A DNA stretch of 64,000 bases, taken from contig OY986969.1 of the NCBI GenBank assembly GCA_963920575.1, positions 27,257,434 to 27,321,433 of the forward strand, given 5' to 3'. This stretch comes from Narthecium ossifragum (lineage: Eukaryota; Streptophyta; Magnoliopsida; Dioscoreales; Nartheciaceae). The notes beneath the pieces were generated by a model. That model ran no database searches and was not told where the DNA came from. It saw nothing but the letters and a program-made list of their open reading frames with translations. The position numbers and the translations under genes were made by a program. Below, piece after piece: positions 60,129-64,000 of the stretch; the first letter of the stretch is position 1; the number at the start of each line of letters is the position of its first letter.

Positions 60129-61977
60129 GGGTTCCGATTTGGGTACCTGCCACGTAGGCATGTGCATTGCACATGCCTACGTGGCCACCCACTTTGGATC
60201 CCAAAACACTACTCTAAACTAGGGATCCGAACCATCCCGATCTCAACCCCATCCCCCCTTGCCGTCGTCGTCCTCGACGAGTCGCCGTCGCCAGCTCCCT
60301 CTCCCTCTCCGTCGCCGTCGCCAGCTTCCTCTCCCTCTCCTCTCCGGAACAGCCTCGTCGTCGCCCTCTCCCTCTCCGTCGGCGTCACCCTCTCCTTCTC
60401 CCTCTCCGTCACCCTCTCCCTCTCCTCTCCGGAACAGCCTCGCCGTCGCCCTCTCACTCTCCCCTCTCCGTCGGCGTCACCCTCTCCAAAGATGAGCGGC
60501 CATTGCCGATTGCTGAAGCTTTGTTTTTGAGAGCGGTGGAGTGGTTTGTCTTTGGAAGGGAAGAGTGGATGAGATGAGGAGAAGTCGGATGGCTGAGCGC
60601 TGGTAAAGTGGCCATTGGAGGAGGTGTTTGGGAGCTTGGCTCGTCTCCTATGATAGTATATCCTGTTCCTACGGATATTTCTTTGTGGTTTTGATTCAAA
60701 CACAAGATATGAAGATATATTCCAAACCTACAATCTATACTTCTTTGTGCTCTATCAATACAAAAAAAGCTGCATCTCTTGCCACAGTTTTATGATCTCA
60801 TATGAAACCTTAAAAAAAAAACTTCAACTGCAAATACCATAGAAAACAGAGGAAAGAATGACAAAATAAAACACATATATTACCAAAAAAAAAATCAGAT
60901 TTCTCTATCTATTTAGCTATGATTGAGCTTATCTATTGCTGCATATATCCAAGAGCTTCTTTCTCCCCTCCACAATCTCATCAAAGAAATCATCTAATTG
61001 CCCAATTATACTCTCTGTTCCAGACCTCAACATTCCAAACAGAGCCTTCAGAATCTCCACCCTGTTGTCTAGAAGCTCTGACTCACACTTCAGAGCTCCA
61101 TTCCTCTCCAGCTCATCCCTCAGCTCTTCGGTGGCGGCCCTCACCTTCCGGAACTCATACATTAGAATCTCCGGTCGCCCGTCTCCTAGTTCCAACTGCG
61201 CCGCCATCTTTTGCCTCAGCCTTCCCATGGAAGACATGATTTCAGAGCCGAAGACGAGCGGTCCATCATCGTCGCTTCTCTCGCCGCAGATCGAGTCGCC
61301 GGGATAGCAACAGACTGATCCAGATAGGAGGATCACTAGGAGGAAGGAGCTTACAGAGCTCATGGCATATAGAACTCCCCTGAAGCCATTGAATCCATTG
61401 AGAGGGCAATGGCGCGAGGAACGGCGCCGAGGGTCTCAACACCGGGTGGGAGTCCTGTAACGTCCGGCGAAGGGAATGGGTAGAGAAGGGTGTGGATGGG
61501 GAAGCCTTGGGCGGCGGCGCGGTCGACGGTGGGCTTGACGAGGGCAGCGTTGGTTGGCGGAGGTGTGGCTGCTAGGTTTAGAAGGCAGGGAGAAGGGAAA
61601 GTAAAGTTTTACTTTAGGGGTGACGGCGAGGCTGTTCCGGAGAGGAGAGGGAGAGGGAGCTGGCGACGGCGACGGAGAGGGAGAGGGGTGACGGCGACGA
61701 CTCGTCGAGGGCGACGACGAGGCTGTTCCGGAGAGGAGAGGGAGAGGAAGCTGGCGACGGCGACGGAGAGGGAGAGGGAGCTGGCGACGGCGACGGAGAG
61801 GGAGAGGGTGACGGTGACTCATCGAGGGCGACGACGGCAAGGAGGGATGGGGTTGAGATCGGGATGCCTCGGATCCCTACTTTAACTCGGATCCCTACTT
61901 TAAACCGGCTAAACCCTTGGCCACGTCATCATGTGCATTGTACATGGCCCCACGGCCATGTACACAAATCATTTTCC
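60129..61977. mobile_element. Fold-back transposon with long inverted arms
   Basis: Absent from copy 1, so its limits are exact to within the duplicated TTAATTAA (60121-60128 and 61978-61985). Ends are GGGTTCCGATTTGGGTAC and its imperfect inverse GTGTACAAATC...CC. Each end has a hairpin: 17-bp arms CCACGTAGGCATGTGCA at about 60150, and TGTACATGGCC/GGCCATGTACA at about 61950. Inner arms are long inverted repeats of (GTCGCCGTCGCC)- and (CTCTCC)-rich sequence (about 60229-60490 and 61610-61870), both bordered by GATCTCAACCCCATCC or its inverse. No transposase is present. The 8-bp duplication (8 of 9 at nine bases) fits hAT or Mutator; the superfamily is undecided. Confidence 0.85.
60929..61363 (-). 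CDS. Secreted-looking helical ORF inside the fold-back element
   Basis: Not recognised. A 144-aa open frame starting [19 protein letters not shown], a good signal peptide, then an acidic segment ([15 protein letters not shown]) and a helical, charged body (REL-type heptads: [38 protein letters not shown]). It has balanced amino-acid usage unlike the simple-repeat arms around it, which suggests a captured host gene or gene fragment, as in Pack-type elements. No intron is needed. Whether it is expressed is unknown. Confidence 0.42.
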   Translation of the reverse strand: MSSVSSFLLVILLSGSVCCYPGDSICGERSDDDGPLVFGSEIMSSMGRLRQKMAAQLELGDGRPEILMYEFRKVRAATEELRDELERNGALKCESELLDNRVEILKALFGMLRSGTESIIGQLDDFFDEIVEGRKKLLDICSNR

Positions 61978-62117
61978 TTAATTAATGTGTGCTTATGCAT
62001 GCGCGCGCGAGAGAGAGACCATCTCGTAAGGGATGCTGAGGAGATGATAGGATTCAGGAGAAGAGTTTGGAGCTGTTATGCTTCACAAGAGCAGATCGCC
62101 AGATCGATGAAGCTAGC

Positions 62118-62126
62118 TTATTTATA
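62118..62126 (-). promoter_or_regulatory. TATA box of gene C
   Basis: TATAAATAA (minus) about 95 bp upstream of the proposed C start codon, in the same position as in A (there TATATATA). The conserved leader GCTTCATCGATCT follows. Confidence 0.55.
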
Positions 62127-64000
62127 CCGCCACTTGCTAGCTGGTGAACGGCGGCAATTTGGTAATTTAACTATTGATGCATTTCTTTAATTCTTGCGTG
62201 ATGACTTATTCTACTCAGAGATATTTGATGCAGGTTACTAGCTACTTGGAAAAGTTCCTATCTTTTGGAACCAAAAGGAATAGGAGTTTTCCGGTTTCTT
62301 CTAAGCAGGCCGATGCTTGGACGGTTACCATTTTAGACATCATATGGATTTTTTTTTATATAGTTAATTGATGATAAAACCAAATTAGCATGACATATTA
62401 ACCTATATCCCACGTATAATTTTTTTAAGACGATTAGTCCATTAATGAGGAGTTATGGTAGTTTTGATTTTATGATGGCCATATTATGCTATTATTCCAT
62501 TGTGATCATGGGAGTGAATGACAATTGGGTAGAGTCGAATCTTATCCTCGAAATTATATTCTTAGGATAAGAACTATATATTCTCGATCGTCATCTCGTC
62601 GGTTGAAAATATTATCACCATGAGCCAATATCAAAAATGCCCACCGGCCATTATAGCTAGGGTTGAACTCCCTTTTACATCGTCAAAAGAACACATATAT
62701 GCCAATGGGTGGTCGAAATAATATACTCGCATGACAAGAAGGCTGGAATCGTATGCTCGAAATTATGTTGACATGTTCTGGTGAGAAAGATTGTGATCAT
62801 GGGAGTAAATGACAATAGGATAGAGTCGAATCGTATTCTCGAAATCATAGTCTTAGGATAAGAACTATATATGCTCGATCGCCATCTCGTCGGTTGAAAA
62901 TATTATCACCATGAGTCAATATATATCATAAATGCCCACCGGCCATTATAGGGTTGAACTCCTTTTTACATCGTCAAAAGAACACATATATGCCAATCAG
63001 CCAATGGGTGATCGAAATAATATACTCGCATGACAAAGAAAGCTGGAAACGTATGCTCGAAGTTATATATTCATGATAGACTGGCGCGGCCATGATAGGG
63101 TCGAACTTGATTCCTTTACATCATAAAAAAGGGAATATATATACCACCGGCACGGGGGTACGTGGCCGATATATATGTTAAATTCCCATGCATGATAAGG
63201 CTGGAAGCCTGGAAGCATATACTTGAAACCCATTTCTATGACTGAACCAGATCGAACTATATACAGATATCATGCAGTCTGCTCTTGATAAGGTTCGTAT
63301 TCCACTGATGGGTCCAAAGCATATGTTCCCTCAGAAAATAATTAGTTATGGGAATGAATGACAGGGTTAAAAGAGAAATATGTAATCAGAGGTAGAGTCC
63401 GCTCCTTAAATTAAATGGTGCCTGCCTTGTATTACGCGGAACCTCCCGTATCATTGGTATTTGAATTTTGCTCTCTCTCTCTCTCTCTCTCTTATTTGAT
63501 TTCTTTGCAAACAAACCCATATCATTTAGTTCTTTTAAGAGATTCAATTAATCTTATTTCTTTAAACTCACTCAAGAAACAATGATCCAAATTATAATAA
63601 CCGATATCCACCAATCATGAGATCTCTTTCAAAGGAGCAAATCCATATCATGGAGCTACAAATACAGCTAAATCTCTATCAAGGGAAAAACGAGATTAAT
63701 GTTATCAATCACTGAGAATAAAATCCTCTGTATAAGACAATCTAGCCTTATTTAGTATCAATGCATAATAAGACATATTGTATAAATCTATATTTTTCTT
63801 ATCTACATGTATCATATATTTATTTAAACAATAGTAATACGTGACTTTGCTAAGGAGAAAAATTCCACGATCTCTATCTTTTTTTATTTTCTTCAAATTA
63901 CCCATGATTTGATGGTTGTGTACATTGGTCTAAAGAGAGTACTATTACAATAAGGACATTTTTGTCATTTAATTTTGATAATTATTTTAACTCACTCATG

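Larger units (their letters stand above)
59547..62022 (-). pseudogene. Tandem-repeat protein C, truncated by frameshift
   Basis: Close copy of gene A. Proposed exons (minus): 62022-62020 (start codon) and 60038-59547. Relative to A, a 7-bp deletion near 59566-59568 shifts the frame after VYHN and ends the protein with PGLEVD, so repeat five and the terminal part repeat are lost (about 164 aa instead of 192). The first four repeats and the Cys-rich head are intact and nearly identical to A. The intron is about 2 kb here because the fold-back element at 60129-61977 lies in it. The product could still be made as a short form; loss of function is inferred, not shown. Confidence 0.6.
56213..64000. 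repeat. Segmental duplication, copy 2
   Basis: Direct-orientation copy of 39492-45434 containing the IPT2 pseudogene, repeat-protein gene C and its upstream repeats, and additionally interrupted by the element at 60129-61977. It continues beyond the window. High similarity in introns and intergenic parts indicates a recent event. Confidence 0.92.

Noticed and set aside
60209..60703. Long open frames in the left arm of the fold-back element (both strands)
   Set aside because: They consist of SPSPSP or EREREG-like strings from simple repeats in the inverted arms.

Overview
This window is nuclear DNA of a flowering plant. It has long AT-rich GT-AG introns, plant-specific gene families and many small transposon relics. 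A monocot is my guess from overall feel only; nothing in the window fixes the species. There is one 200-bp assembly gap (19729-19928).

Left part (1-22.7 kb). Upstream repeats include a clear hAT-type MITE with an 8-bp target duplication. They are followed by a complete 22-exon class II starch branching enzyme gene on + (2123-19675; 840 aa when spliced). Its introns 5, 11 and 18 each carry a member of one Mutator-type MITE family, and exon 2 has a degenerate duplicate just upstream. After the gap comes a four-exon RAB6-interacting golgin (DUF662) gene (21100-22231).

Middle part (22.7-41.9 kb). About 7 kb of repeats contain a 1244-bp solo LTR sitting inside a dimeric tandem repeat. Three + strand genes follow: a DUF4378-type protein (29945-32512), an uncharacterised coiled-coil protein (35146-37979), and a ten-exon tRNA dimethylallyltransferase with a C-terminal C2H2 zinc finger (38443-41847).

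Right part (41.9-64 kb). This region is dominated by duplication and by a gene family I do not recognise. Three minus-strand genes (A 42764-43472, B 47183-47875, C 59547-62022) encode about five tandem 28-31-residue repeats (pattern Y/F-x-N-x-I ... R/D-L-A-x-G-N-x-A-x-R-D-N). Two + strand genes between them (51805-52293 and 53793-54870) end in about one and a half copies of what looks like the same module, fused to unrelated low-complexity N-termini. A and C lie in a recent segmental duplication (39492-45434 and 56213-64000+) that also copied the 3' half of the tRNA dimethylallyltransferase gene as a pseudogene. B is an older copy of the A block. In copy C a 1.85-kb fold-back element with an ORF sits in the predicted intron, and a 7-bp deletion truncates the protein. 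A split 20-bp minisatellite and an orphan first exon of an organellar RRM-like gene lie between B and the + strand members.

Exon coordinates come from hand translation with GT-AG and phase checks. The large genes keep frame through every junction. The single-codon first exon of A, B and C is the weakest structural call. The repeat-protein cluster is the best candidate for something undescribed; its function is unknown.
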